Shown: in pieces, positions 55,801 through 64,000 of the stretch
How positions within the stretch are numbered: the stretch's first letter is position 1
Layout: every line of letters starts with the position of its first letter
From: an uncultured Muribaculaceae bacterium
Lineage (GTDB): Bacteria; Bacteroidota; Bacteroidia; Bacteroidales; Muribaculaceae
Length of the DNA stretch: 64,000 bases
Assembly: GCA_910579035.1 (NCBI GenBank)
Contig: CAJTSR010000004.1
Span: 60,775 to 124,774 of the forward strand
Direction: 5' to 3'
Notes under the pieces: model-generated
What the model was told of the DNA's origin: nothing
Seen by the model: only the letters and a program-made list of their open reading frames with translations
Database searches by the model: none
Made by a program: the position numbers and the translations under genes

Positions 55801-58591
55801 CCTCGCGTACCGACGCATCTTTAACCTGGCAAGTGAATGTGCAGGGAAGATTGCCGTAATTATCGGTTCTGTTCGATATAACGGGCGAAATGAATTCCTT
55901 TATTGCGCCTTTGCTGTCGGTAAGAACAACGCCATAGAACATAGCTGCCTGATCGGCCGAAATGGCAAGAGCGTTGACACGCAGCGAGAAGGTCTTGCCG
56001 GGCACTACGTTGATAACGTCTGTAACAAGACCGGCACCGCCGTTTGCGCCTGTTATTTTCCATGCCGAAGCAGAAGCAGATACAGCCTCAGGCTGTTTGA
56101 AGTTGGTATGGAGGAGTGTTTTAGCATTTATCACCGTGGTATAAACGCCGGCAGCATCGGCATACAGACGTGTGCTGTTGGCATACACCTCCATAGTTGC
56201 GTCGCCGAAAGAGTCGTCGGTTTCGACGGTGAATTTGTATGTGGTGCCGGGAGCGACTTCGCTCTCGGTGTTCTCAGCGGTAATCTTGACGCCGGGAATT
56301 TCCTGAATATCGACAGTATAGGAGCTTGCCGGAACAGGATTCTGCCCTACTATCTCCTTGAAGTCCGCCCAGTTTTCTTTCGCACGGTAAGCAGCCTCGC
56401 TTCCAACGGGAACAATGAGCTTGGTTCGCGGGCTACCGTTGAACACGCACCAGTTGATCCATGCCGGCGACTGGCGGCGCACCGTCACTTCGCGCAGCGA
56501 GCTGCAGCCAAGGAACACATTATACTCCCAAGTGCCTACCGATGCGGGAATTTCCACAGCGCTAAGGCCTGTGCCTGTGAAGCAGCCATTCTTAAGGGTG
56601 GTAAGGCTTGACGGAAGAACAATCTCACGAAGAGAGCCATACCAGTAGAATGCCTTGGAAGGTATAGCGTTGGCAGGGTTGTTGCCGTTGGCTGTGATGC
56701 GCACGCCGGAGAGGTCAAGACGCTGCACCTTCATACGCTCGCGGATGAAGGTAAAGTCGGTAACGTCGATAGTGCCATACAGGGTAAGGTCCTTTATCGT
56801 GCCTGCGTCGGCATCGCTTATAGCCTCCGACAGTTTGCCGGACGAAACCCAGACATTTCGTTTGGATACCACGTCGGCGGCATTCTGCACAAGCACGCTG
56901 ACTTTCTGGTCGGAATTCACGTTTCCGATACGGTAGTTGCTGTTGGCATCGGGGGTGAGGATAAAGCCGTTGGCCTTGACGGTAACAACCTTGTCGTCGC
57001 CGGAAGCCTTGACGTTGAAAGAATAATCGCGGCCTTTGATCACACGGCTTCCGCTCGGAGCCGAAATTATCGCATCACCGCTCAACGGGGGAATTTCGAC
57101 TGCAAAGTAAGGAATCACATTGCCAATTGCCGGAACTTCGCCTATCACAAGGAGGTCGCCGGCCACAGGCAGCCAGTTTTCAGCACCGTTTGCCTTGGTC
57201 ACGATACGAACCTTGTCGCCGCCGACAACAGTTGTGCCAACAGGCACAGAGCAGCTGAAATCAGCATAATTGCTTATCTGCAAGGCCTGAAGATTGAATC
57301 CCTTTGCATTGCCAAGCAGAGTCTTGAACGAGCCGTCGCCGCCATAGAGAGCCACGGCCATAGAGCCTGAGAAGTTGTCGTTCGATATATTCTTGAGAGC
57401 ACCGACACGGACTGTGAACGATGTTCCGGCAGCGAGGTCGGCAACATCTGTTGTCATACCGATCTGGCCTCCGTCGCTGGTGATGTGTATAGGCGACCAC
57501 GCGCCGGCAAGGGCGGCAGGCTTGATATTGTAAACTATTGTGGTCTGGTCGTTGAAGTGGTATTCACGGCTTGCGCTCGGGTTGAGGGCGTCGGAGGCAA
57601 AATATGCGTTAGCTGTTCCGCCCCAGCCCCAGTTGATGTGGAAATATGTTTCCGAACCGCGTACTTCGTATCCGTCGCACACGAACGCGTGGCCCACCGA
57701 CACGTCCTGACCGCTATAGAGCACGGGGCGTCCGGCCTCGATTTCAGCGACAATCAGCTCGTCCCACGATGCCTTGTCCATCTCGGCACGCTTCTTGTAC
57801 GACACTCCTGCGTCGTATCCGAAGTAGGTTGTGAGGGCGTAGGGTACGCGCACCTCAAAAGCGCTCGAGCTCGACATTCCGAAGTCGGTAAGGATTGCCT
57901 GCGCAGAGTGCGACACCAGAGTTGCCACGGCATTAGCCTGCACGGCGTTATATCCTCCGCGATAATTGTCGGTCTTCATGTTGGCCCAGTCGTATTTAAC
58001 GTTGAAATCCACAGAGCCGATAGAGCCTGTACCCTGAGCGGGATACTGGTGGTGGCGCATTATGATAGCCATAGCCACACCGACACAGCCGGTAAGGCGG
58101 CGGTTGGGAATCAAGTTGTTGAACGGTGATTCCTGGCTCCATACTGCCGTAGAGAGTTCCTTGCGGCTTCCGGCAGCTGCATAGGAAGCAACCTTGCGGC
58201 GCGATGCCTGCGTTTCGGGCAGCGCGCTGATATAGCGGCCCACGCCACCAAGGACAGAAGAAGCAGCCTCGGGCAGATTGCCGCCATTGAAGCTGCCTTC
58301 GTAAGAATAGCCGATTACCGGCTCAAGTTTGTCGTCGGCGCTAACTATGATGAAACCGCGCCCGTCCGACGCGTTGAACACATAGTACAAAGCATCTCCG
58401 ACACTGTTGCGCGATGTCTGGGCCAGAGTCAGAGCCGAAGCATCTGCAAGACGCCCGCAGCCACCGGCCTTGAAAAAGCCTGCGGCGATACCGCGCGCGT
58501 CGTCAGCCGACAGCGACTTTGCGCATACTCCGGGTACGGACAGGAGCACACACAAAGAAAAAATTAACAGTTTTAAGGAATGTGCAAACAT
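52889..58591 (-). CDS. Very large secreted C10 (streptopain-like) cysteine protease with leucine-rich repeats
   Basis: 1900 residues. Signal peptide (about 1-24), Spi-type pro-region (about 25-140), C10 peptidase domain (about 145-355) with Cys169 in RLTGCVGVAMA, His301 in VGHAFVCDGYE and the INWGWGG motif. Then two similar composite modules (about 355-640 and 830-1180), each an Ig-like sheet followed by BspA-type leucine-rich repeats (LREIVLPSSLTTL; LETIILPSNLKRI). A third LRR block (about 1470-1550, VVIPDNVTEIGDGAF) and a C-terminal domain of the secretion-tail type (VFDLRGIRVASL ... PAGIYIVDGLKVI) complete it. Catalytic residues are intact, so it is probably an active exported protease that binds a surface or host protein (inference). 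Confidence 0.88.
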   Translation of the reverse strand: MFAHSLKLLIFSLCVLLSVPGVCAKSLSADDARGIAAGFFKAGGCGRLADASALTLAQTSRNSVGDALYYVFNASDGRGFIIVSADDKLEPVIGYSYEGSFNGGNLPEAASSVLGGVGRYISALPETQASRRKVASYAAAGSRKELSTAVWSQESPFNNLIPNRRLTGCVGVAMAIIMRHHQYPAQGTGSIGSVDFNVKYDWANMKTDNYRGGYNAVQANAVATLVSHSAQAILTDFGMSSSSAFEVRVPYALTTYFGYDAGVSYKKRAEMDKASWDELIVAEIEAGRPVLYSGQDVSVGHAFVCDGYEVRGSETYFHINWGWGGTANAYFASDALNPSASREYHFNDQTTIVYNIKPAALAGAWSPIHITSDGGQIGMTTDVADLAAGTSFTVRVGALKNISNDNFSGSMAVALYGGDGSFKTLLGNAKGFNLQALQISNYADFSCSVPVGTTVVGGDKVRIVTKANGAENWLPVAGDLLVIGEVPAIGNVIPYFAVEIPPLSGDAIISAPSGSRVIKGRDYSFNVKASGDDKVVTVKANGFILTPDANSNYRIGNVNSDQKVSVLVQNAADVVSKRNVWVSSGKLSEAISDADAGTIKDLTLYGTIDVTDFTFIRERMKVQRLDLSGVRITANGNNPANAIPSKAFYWYGSLREIVLPSSLTTLKNGCFTGTGLSAVEIPASVGTWEYNVFLGCSSLREVTVRRQSPAWINWCVFNGSPRTKLIVPVGSEAAYRAKENWADFKEIVGQNPVPASSYTVDIQEIPGVKITAENTESEVAPGTTYKFTVETDDSFGDATMEVYANSTRLYADAAGVYTTVINAKTLLHTNFKQPEAVSASASAWKITGANGGAGLVTDVINVVPGKTFSLRVNALAISADQAAMFYGVVLTDSKGAIKEFISPVISNRTDNYGNLPCTFTCQVKDASVREGNLIRIVTSYNKKNWYLVDAASEGVCDRIKAVGNEVQYHSVTMPSSIEGATISGAVTQVVHGMPFNISVVPVSEDDRVTISVNDVIQVADAATGKLSIGSVMEDLNVAIQVNPKGTPVYTVVHVHEGELEKKIATAPARLKVVGTINLSEFAAFKKNITRIKALDLADLVIVDNGKEVSTLPELAFYDDKNYTARSVLETIILPSNLKRIERMALYRNFNLKEITIPATIEFIGSSAFDYSMALQKIIVLRPTPCELGSQTPFLSNKAITVEVPKGALAAYQAPTTNSYWKAQNLVESAIYFNVQVDQKRVVNVDPQNVQLSKIPYPDAVATVALGLPNSKEALNPSQQLYPGKAFRLYDNGVDVTTTAAELKNGIYNVTFDPAQTDKASLSYPANHVVEAVIYHSISFNKSSDKVAVKMVGTDETTEWKDVPMSLFDEASSEVRLALYKERGSYGFTVSSDVPNMEPKVKITNHAGEVQTVIPGEDGVYAIADLQGDVTVDITMVPSEGAVLSAEEIVAVDTEGAADVTSIGVSGEVPADAFGAIRDNFSNLETLNLADMENTAIPEEAFAGMENLSSVVIPDNVTEIGDGAFRGCGNLESLTLTSVETIGAGAFDGCSNLTSITITGGSASGEARAKSRAARAAGITDASFEGLNPNCIIFVSDPSIVLTGKNNVVYNGNGIRQAMTDITLSSDYAFNTPGSFNLGDKTISLSVPVGYKTQMVNDNWTGIVLPFVPSMMTMDGVELSFAKEGDNTMSLRSFADEAAEELTDALVMEPNMPYVVRLNTEGTANAQVVFSATGKSEAAVADDELTTEDFDVQTTPVAESIVCRGKDFSMFADYAGRAYVQGDYALNENGSEFRLVDPAEPGVAAPFSVYMRANSESAPESFVVSKEEGTSAVGIAGSIGNDRLTIFRDGSSMVIVANAECDIEVFDLRGIRVASLRLAEGRNTVELPAGIYIVDGLKVIM

Positions 58592-58701
58592 AGCTTAATG
58601 TGATAATTTTTTTGAAGTAAGTATTAAAATTTAATCTTTGAATATGATTGGTTTTGTTGTTTTCTATAGGAAGCTATTACCTTGATTACCATTTTGGAAC
58701 T

Positions 58702-58710
58702 GCAAAGTTA
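58702..58710 (-). promoter_or_regulatory. -7 box of the C10 protease gene
   Basis: TAACTTTGC on the minus strand, about 110 bases before the start codon, leaving a long AT-rich leader in which I see no known regulatory RNA. Confidence 0.65.
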
Positions 58711-58811
58711 CTAACATCTACGGTTATATCGAAACATAATCGCAGATATTTTTCCGACTTGTCAATAATCGCCGGTTACGGGTCACGCATAGCGCCTTAC
58801 GCACTATGAAA

Positions 58812-58858
58812 AGACATAAAAAACGAACTGCGCCCATGAGGAAACCCCAAGAGCGCAG
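58812..58858 (-). terminator. Terminator after lon
   Basis: Minus-strand hairpin: outer stem CTGCGC/GCGCAG, inner TTGGGG paired with CCTCA (one wobble), followed by TTCGTTTTTT. Confidence 0.65.
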
Positions 58859-58888
58859 CTGTTTTTCTAATTACCCTACCCTGCCACG

Positions 58889-61288
58889 TCAGGACAACGG
58901 TAGTATTTCAGAGGTAAGAGCGCGGTCTATCACTTCCTGAGCCGTGGCGGCATAATGGAAGCTGATGCCTTCGGTATATTGCGACGGCATATCCTCGATA
59001 TCGCGACGGTTATCGGCCGACAATATTATATCGGTGATTCCGGCTCGCTTGGCCGCAAGAATTTTCTCGCGTATTCCGCCTACGGGCAGCACTTTGCCTC
59101 GAAGGGTTATCTCACCCGTCATAGCGATTCTCGGCGCCACCCGGCGTCGGGTAAATGCCGAAACTATGGCCGTGGCGATAGTGATACCTGCCGACGGCCC
59201 GTCCTTGGGAATGGCTCCTTCGGGGAAATGCACGTGGAGAATGTAGCGGTCGAACATGGCCGGGTCGATTCCGAGCCTGTCGGCATTGGTCTTAACCCAC
59301 TGGTACGCTATCGTGGCCGATTCCTTCATCACGTCGCCGAGATGGCCGGTAAGACCGAGTGCGCTGTTTTTAGCTGCCGCAAGCGACGCTTCCGCCATAA
59401 GTATCTCGCCTCCGGCCGCCGTCCAGGCAAGGCCTGTGACAACACCGGCGATGTCATTGCCCTCGTACTGCTCGGCAAGGTGCGGAGCGAGGCCGAGCAA
59501 CTTGTAGAGATGCTCGGGAAGCACAGGCAGGGGGAAGTCGTTCCCACGCATCTTCTCCAACACGGCTTTGCGTGCTATCGACGCGAGGCGTTTGTCGAGC
59601 TGGCGCACTCCGCTTTCCGATGTGTATGAGCGTATCACGGCTGCCAAAGCCTCGTCGGATATCACCAGCTCCTCGTCGGACAGTCTGTGGGTCTGGCGTA
59701 TTCTCGGAAGCAGATGGCGCTTGGCTATCTCTACTTTCTCTTCAAGCAGGTATCCGCTTATGTCGATTATCTCCATACGGTCGAGCAAGGGTTGCGAAAC
59801 CGTGGAAAGCGTGTTGGCCGTGGCTATGAACAGCACTTTAGATAAGTCGAAATCGACATCAACGTAATTGTCGTGAAAATGGCAGTTCTGCTCGGGGTCG
59901 AGAACTTCGAGCAAAGCGGCTCCGGGATCGCCTTTGTAGTCGTGCCCGATCTTATCTATTTCGTCGAGCACCAACACGGGGTTTGCCACTCCGGCACGCT
60001 TCATCGCATCGATTATGCGGCCGGGCATCGCACCTATATATGTACGCCTGTGACCTCGGATCTCGGCCTCGTCGTGCAGGCCGCCGAACGACACTCGCTC
60101 GTATTTCCTGCCCAATGCCTTCGCTACCGATTTTCCGATAGATGTCTTGCCGACACCCGGAGGGCCTACAAGGCATAATATCGGAGATTTGCCGTCGGGG
60201 TTATGCATCAGAAGGGCGAGCTGCTCCACTATGCGCTCCTTCACTTTTTCAAGACCGTAGTGGTCGTTTTCAAGGATTTCGGCAGCCTCTGTAATTGTAG
60301 GCGACGAGGTGGTGTATTTGCCCCAAGGCAGGGACAGGAGCGTGTCGAGATATGTGTATAGTACGGAGTAATCAGGCGTGGTGGGGTTATAGCGTCGGAG
60401 TTTTTCGATTTCCTTACGCACGTTGGTCATCACAGAGTCGGGAAGAGCCGTCTGCTCCGCACGGTCCAACAGCTCGTCGGCCTCGGTGCTTTCGTCGCCG
60501 TAGAGAGTTTCCCGTATCGCCTCCATCTGCTGTTGCAGGAAGGCGTTTTTCTGGTTTTCCTCCATATTGCGGCGCGCCCGCTTCATAATGTTCTCAGTGA
60601 GCTTTATGCGGTCGGCAAACTGGTTTACCTCTGTCAGCAGGCCCATTGCCCGGTCTATGATCTTTGACTTGGCCAAAAGGTCGCTCTTGGCCTTTGCCTC
60701 GAAGGGAAGATTGGTACACAGAAAGTTGATGATTTCAACCTGGTCGTCATACTGAGCCATGCCCATCCTGATGCCGGCCGGGTCGGAATCTTTCAACGCG
60801 TTAGCGCTTGTGGTGCGCACAAGGTCAACAAGGGTGTCGAACTCATCGCTGTTTTCAGGCACGATGTCCTCCACGGGCTTGACACGGGCGCACAATGCAT
60901 CGATTTCGGTGCCCTCCCCACGCCCCATTATGCGGAAGCGCCCGCGCGAACGCACGAACGCACGATGAGTGCCGTCGGGCATCTCCGACACATTGAGCAC
61001 GTCGGCCACAGTGCCATACTTATACAAGCCTGTAGTCACTGCCGGGTTTTCCTCGTCGGGATTCAGCTGGCACACGATGCCTATGGGCAGCTTGTCGCGC
61101 TCAGCCCGGCGGGCAAGAGCAAGCGAACTCGAGCGGCCAAGCTCGAAGGTGACCGTCAACCCCGGAAAAAGAACCAGATTCCTGGTCGGGAGAATATAAA
61201 GGCTATTATAGTCCGGTTCCTGATTGAACCGCGAGATATCTATTTCAATTTTTTTCAAACCTAACTGGATGGTTTCGTCCTTTTCCAT
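58889..61288 (-). CDS. lon: ATP-dependent protease Lon
   Basis: 799 residues from the ATG at 61288 (MEKDETIQLG); a longer frame would include the promoter. N-terminal substrate-binding LON domain (about 30-235), coiled-coil part, AAA+ module (Walker A GPPGVGKTSIGKS near 380, Walker B VLDEIDKIG) and the protease domain with catalytic Ser in PKDGPSAGITIA and Lys in TLRGKVLPVGGIREKILAAKRAG. It degrades misfolded and regulatory proteins in the cytoplasm. It is divergent from the EF-G2 gene. Confidence 0.97.
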   Translation of the reverse strand: MEKDETIQLGLKKIEIDISRFNQEPDYNSLYILPTRNLVLFPGLTVTFELGRSSSLALARRAERDKLPIGIVCQLNPDEENPAVTTGLYKYGTVADVLNVSEMPDGTHRAFVRSRGRFRIMGRGEGTEIDALCARVKPVEDIVPENSDEFDTLVDLVRTTSANALKDSDPAGIRMGMAQYDDQVEIINFLCTNLPFEAKAKSDLLAKSKIIDRAMGLLTEVNQFADRIKLTENIMKRARRNMEENQKNAFLQQQMEAIRETLYGDESTEADELLDRAEQTALPDSVMTNVRKEIEKLRRYNPTTPDYSVLYTYLDTLLSLPWGKYTTSSPTITEAAEILENDHYGLEKVKERIVEQLALLMHNPDGKSPILCLVGPPGVGKTSIGKSVAKALGRKYERVSFGGLHDEAEIRGHRRTYIGAMPGRIIDAMKRAGVANPVLVLDEIDKIGHDYKGDPGAALLEVLDPEQNCHFHDNYVDVDFDLSKVLFIATANTLSTVSQPLLDRMEIIDISGYLLEEKVEIAKRHLLPRIRQTHRLSDEELVISDEALAAVIRSYTSESGVRQLDKRLASIARKAVLEKMRGNDFPLPVLPEHLYKLLGLAPHLAEQYEGNDIAGVVTGLAWTAAGGEILMAEASLAAAKNSALGLTGHLGDVMKESATIAYQWVKTNADRLGIDPAMFDRYILHVHFPEGAIPKDGPSAGITIATAIVSAFTRRRVAPRIAMTGEITLRGKVLPVGGIREKILAAKRAGITDIILSADNRRDIEDMPSQYTEGISFHYAATAQEVIDRALTSEILPLS

Positions 61289-61307
61289 AATTTCTGCAAA
61301 AACAGTC

Positions 61308-61316
61308 CCAAAGGTA
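61308..61316 (-). promoter_or_regulatory. -7 box of lon
   Basis: TACCTTTGG on the minus strand, 20 bases before the chosen lon start, which supports that start. No clear -33 element. Confidence 0.6.
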
Positions 61317-61395
61317 CAAAAAACTTGTGGGATAGACACTATACCCGCGCAAAATTACATTAAAATGCGCCTCAAAGCGGCCTGTGGGGCAATTA

Positions 61396-61411
61396 TATGT
61401 TTTGTAACATA
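61396..61411. promoter_or_regulatory. Inverted repeat in the lon/EF-G2 gap (candidate activator site)
   Basis: TATGTT-TTGT-AACATA, a perfect 6-base inverted repeat with a 4-base spacer, about 75 bases upstream of a weak plus-strand -7 box (TATCTTTTT at 61471). The position suits an activator of the EF-G2 gene. Confidence 0.4.
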
Positions 61412-61510
61412 CTATTTGCCGATTATCGTAAGAAAAAATATTTATAAATTGCAACCCGAAAAGGATACCGTATCTTTTTCCACCTAATATGAAACATCAA
61501 TACTGATAGC

Positions 61511-63667
61511 ATGAAACTCTACAAAACAAAGGAAATCAAAAACATAGCCTTGCTCGGCAGCAAAGGCTCGGGTAAAACCACGCTCGCGGAAGCTATGCTC
61601 TTCGAGTGTGGAGTTATAAAACGCCGCGGCACAGTCGAAGCCAAAAACACCGTTACCGACTATTTCCCGGTAGAAAAGGAATATGGCTACTCGGTGTTCT
61701 CCACCGTGTTCTATGCAGAATTTCTCGAAAAGAAACTCAACGTAATCGACTGCCCGGGCGCGGACGACTTCGTGGGCAGCGCTATCACAGCCCTCAACGT
61801 TACCGACACCGGCGTAATAGTAGTCAATGCACAATACGGCGTGGAAGTAGGCACACAGAACATCTTCCGCACAGCATCAGGCCTCAAAAAGCCCATAATC
61901 TTCGCCCTCAACCAGCTTGACGGAGAAAAGGCAGACTATGAGAACGTAATCGACCAGATGCGCGACATATTCGGCTCAAAAGTAGTACCCGTCCAGTACC
62001 CCCTTGCATGCGGCCCCGGCTTCAACGCTATGATCGACGTGCTCCTGATGAAGAAATACTCGTGGGGACCCGACGGCGGCACACCTAAAATCGAAGACAT
62101 TCCCGAAAGCGAGATGCCTCGCGCCATGGAGCTGCACCGCGCTCTTGTGGAAGCAGCGGCAGAGAACGACGAAACGCTTATGGAGAAATTCTTCGAAGAA
62201 GACCACCTTACCGAGGACGAACTCCGAATGGGTATCCGAAAAGGCCTTATCGAAAACTCGATATATCCCCTATTCTGCGTGAGCGCGGAAAAAGACATGG
62301 GCGTGCGCCGCATGATGGAATTCCTTGGCAACGTCGTTCCCTTCGTTGAAGACATGCCTGCGCCTGTCGATACCGAAGGCGAAGAGGTGAAACCCGATGC
62401 CAACGGCCCGCTGAGCGTTTATGTGTTCAAGACAACCGTAGAACCCCACATCGGCGAAGTAAGCTACTTTAAGGTAATGAGCGGCACCCTCAAGGCCGGA
62501 GCAGACCTCGAGAATGTAACACGTGGCGGAAAAGAACGTCTGGCTCAGATATTCTGCGTTTGCGGACAGATCAAGACTCCTGTCGACGAACTTGCGGCCG
62601 GCGATATCGGCGCCACCGTGAAGCTGAAAGATGTGCGCACGGGCAACACTCTTGACGAAAAAGGCTGCGAAATTGCATTCGACTTCATAAAATATCCCGC
62701 GCCAAAATATCAGCGCGCCATACGCCCCGTAACAGAGAGCGACGCCGAAAAACTTGCCGGCATACTTACCCGTATGCACGAAGAAGACCCCACATGGGTT
62801 GTGGAGCAATCGAAAGAACTCAAACAGACAATCCTCTCGGGACAAGGAGAATTCCACCTGCGCACACTCAAATGGCGCGTGGAAAACAACGACAAGCTGC
62901 CCATCGTGTTTGAAGAGCCCAAGATACCCTATCGCGAAACAATAACCCGCGCCGCCCGTGCCGACTACCGCCATAAGAAACAGAGCGGCGGCGCAGGACA
63001 GTTCGGCGAAGTGCACCTCATTGTGGAGCCTTACACCGAAGGCATGCCCGCTCCCGACACATACCGATTCGGCAACCAGGAATACAAAATGAATGTGCGC
63101 GACACGCAGGAAATCCCACTTGCATGGGGTGGCAAACTCGTGGTATGCAACTGCATCGTTGGCGGAGCTATCGACGCACGCTTCATTCCGGCAATTGTGA
63201 AAGGCCTGATGGACAGAATGGAACAAGGCCCGCTTACCGGCTCATACGCCCGCGACGTGCGCGTGTGCATATACGACGGAAAGATGCACCCGGTAGACTC
63301 AAACGAAATCTCCTTCCGCCTTGCCGGCCGAAACGCCTTCAGCCAAGCCTTCCGCGAAGCAAATCCCAAGGTGCTCGAACCGGTATATGACGTCGAAGTA
63401 CTCGTTCCGGCCGATGTGATGGGCGATGTAATGAGCGACCTTCAGGGACGCCGAGCCATCATCATGGGCATGAGCAGCGAAAACGGCTTTGAGAAAATCT
63501 CGGCCCGCGTTCCGCTCAAAGAAATGAGCAGCTACTCTACCTCGCTTAGCTCCATAACCGGCGGACGCTCGTCGTTCACAATGAAATTCTCGTCCTACGA
63601 ACTCGTACCCTCCGATGTCCAGGACAAGCTACTGAAAGAATACTCCGAAAAAAATTCCGAAGAATAA
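61511..63667 (+). CDS. EF-G2, elongation factor G paralogue lacking the catalytic GTPase histidine
   Basis: 718 residues with all five EF-G domains. The G domain is altered: G1 is GSKGSGKT (16-23) in place of the usual HIDAGKTT form; switch I has YGYSV (58-62) where EF-G has RGITI; G3 is DCPGA (80-84) where EF-G has DTPGH, so the catalytic His is Ala84; G4 is NQLD (134-137). Domain IV is well kept (GGAGQFGEVHL; LTGSYARDVRVCIYDGKMHPVDSNEISF). Known: Bacteroides thetaiotaomicron has such an EF-G2 without GTPase activity that is needed for gut colonisation and is induced on carbon limitation. This gene is most likely its counterpart. Confidence 0.88.
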   Translation: MKLYKTKEIKNIALLGSKGSGKTTLAEAMLFECGVIKRRGTVEAKNTVTDYFPVEKEYGYSVFSTVFYAEFLEKKLNVIDCPGADDFVGSAITALNVTDTGVIVVNAQYGVEVGTQNIFRTASGLKKPIIFALNQLDGEKADYENVIDQMRDIFGSKVVPVQYPLACGPGFNAMIDVLLMKKYSWGPDGGTPKIEDIPESEMPRAMELHRALVEAAAENDETLMEKFFEEDHLTEDELRMGIRKGLIENSIYPLFCVSAEKDMGVRRMMEFLGNVVPFVEDMPAPVDTEGEEVKPDANGPLSVYVFKTTVEPHIGEVSYFKVMSGTLKAGADLENVTRGGKERLAQIFCVCGQIKTPVDELAAGDIGATVKLKDVRTGNTLDEKGCEIAFDFIKYPAPKYQRAIRPVTESDAEKLAGILTRMHEEDPTWVVEQSKELKQTILSGQGEFHLRTLKWRVENNDKLPIVFEEPKIPYRETITRAARADYRHKKQSGGAGQFGEVHLIVEPYTEGMPAPDTYRFGNQEYKMNVRDTQEIPLAWGGKLVVCNCIVGGAIDARFIPAIVKGLMDRMEQGPLTGSYARDVRVCIYDGKMHPVDSNEISFRLAGRNAFSQAFREANPKVLEPVYDVEVLVPADVMGDVMSDLQGRRAIIMGMSSENGFEKISARVPLKEMSSYSTSLSSITGGRSSFTMKFSSYELVPSDVQDKLLKEYSEKNSEE

Positions 63668-63672
63668 CAATC

Positions 63673-63709
63673 GACGAGGCCGGGTCTTTTTCAGCGACCC
63701 GGCCTCGTC
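63673..63709 (+). terminator. Terminator after EF-G2
   Basis: A perfect 14-base stem GACGAGGCCGGGTC / GACCCGGCCTCGTC with a nine-base loop. The downstream AATTTCTT is only weakly T-rich. Confidence 0.8.
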
Positions 63710-63817
63710 AATTTCTTCCGATAAAAAAGCAAACACACCAAACCACTGTGTGCCAACCAGATACTAAATCTTGAACGAAAAATTTAAAAAAAATATCATA
63801 AAAAACTTCTCAAAAAA

Positions 63818-63850
63818 TTTGCACAATCCAAAAAAGAGCCTTAACTTTGC
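63818..63850 (+). promoter_or_regulatory. Bacteroidetes-type promoter for tRNA-Lys
   Basis: TTTG (63818-63821), a 20-base spacer and TAACTTTGC (63842-63850), the same geometry as before the initiator tRNA. Confidence 0.8.
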
Positions 63851-63880
63851 ACCGCAATTGGGAAACACACCAACGCAAAT

Positions 63881-63953
63881 GACTCCGTAGCTCAGTTGGT
63901 AGAGCAACTGACTCTTAATCAGTGGGTCGAGAGTTCGAGCCTCTCCGGGGTCA
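63881..63953 (+). tRNA. tRNA-Lys (CTT)
   Basis: A 73-base cloverleaf. Acceptor GACTCCG pairs with CGGGGTC (one G-T), anticodon loop CTCTTAA gives anticodon CTT, T stem GAGAG/CTCTC, discriminator A. No CCA encoded. Confidence 0.93.
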
Positions 63954-64000
63954 CAATCAAAAATGGCAAAATGCCGCAAAGCACTGAAATCGCTTGATTT

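Noticed and set aside
55427..56611. 394-codon plus-strand frame opposite the C10 protease
   Set aside because: Shadow of the minus-strand coding region; His/Tyr/Gly-rich composition with no domain.
63764..63979. Minus-strand open frame with the string GEARTLDPLIKSQLLYQLSYG
   Set aside because: This is the well-known false protein from reading a tRNA gene backwards; it lies on tRNA-Lys.

Overview
The window looks like chromosomal DNA from a gut Bacteroidales bacterium, plausibly close to Muribaculaceae, Prevotella or Bacteroides. The evidence is SusC/SusD pairs, promoters with the Bacteroidetes -7 box (TAnnTTTG), an LpxC-FabZ fusion protein, a BACON-GH5 lipoprotein, C-terminal tails of the Bacteroidetes 'LQGVRV...GIYI' type and an EF-G2 paralogue. 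The family placement is inference. I saw no prophage, insertion sequence or CRISPR array.

Layout. 1-8902 is a peptidoglycan amino-sugar salvage operon: AmpG/MurT-like permease (cut by the window edge), exo-muramidase NamZ, FAD/Fe-S D-lactate dehydrogenase-like protein, HGSNAT-like acyltransferase, MurK-like kinase, MurQ etherase and a periplasmic SGNH esterase. Together these could release, import, phosphorylate and split MurNAc, and oxidise the D-lactate that MurQ frees. 8902-14566 holds a UvrD-like helicase with an inserted exonuclease, the initiator tRNA, a MATE exporter and a flavoprotein. 14587-18848, on the minus strand, carries lpxD, lpxC-fabZ, lpxA, the RNase P RNA and a DUF695 gene. 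19171-27417 is a housekeeping run: a 1360-residue AlbA_2/Schlafen-type protein, a glycosyltransferase, DUF4286, ruvC, mgsA and ligA.

28316-47881 is a polysaccharide utilisation locus in three apparent transcripts: GH97, a frameshifted secreted protein and an esterase; GH43, GH2, GH29 and a sialate-O-acetylesterase-type esterase; and SusC, SusD, a surface glycan-binding lipoprotein and a GH5 endoglucanase. The set fits fucosylated, acetylated xyloglucan, but no GH31 or GH3 enzyme is present in the window.

48643-52832 is the most striking region. Two different RtcB RNA ligases and a PrfH release-factor-like protein sit in one ATGA-coupled operon, divergent from a WYL-domain regulator, with a perfect inverted repeat in the gap between them. 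This looks like a regulated system for repairing cut RNA and rescuing ribosomes. 52889-63953 carries a 1900-residue secreted C10 cysteine protease with a mosaic AT-rich module, lon, a divergent EF-G2 lacking the catalytic GTPase histidine, and a tRNA-Lys.
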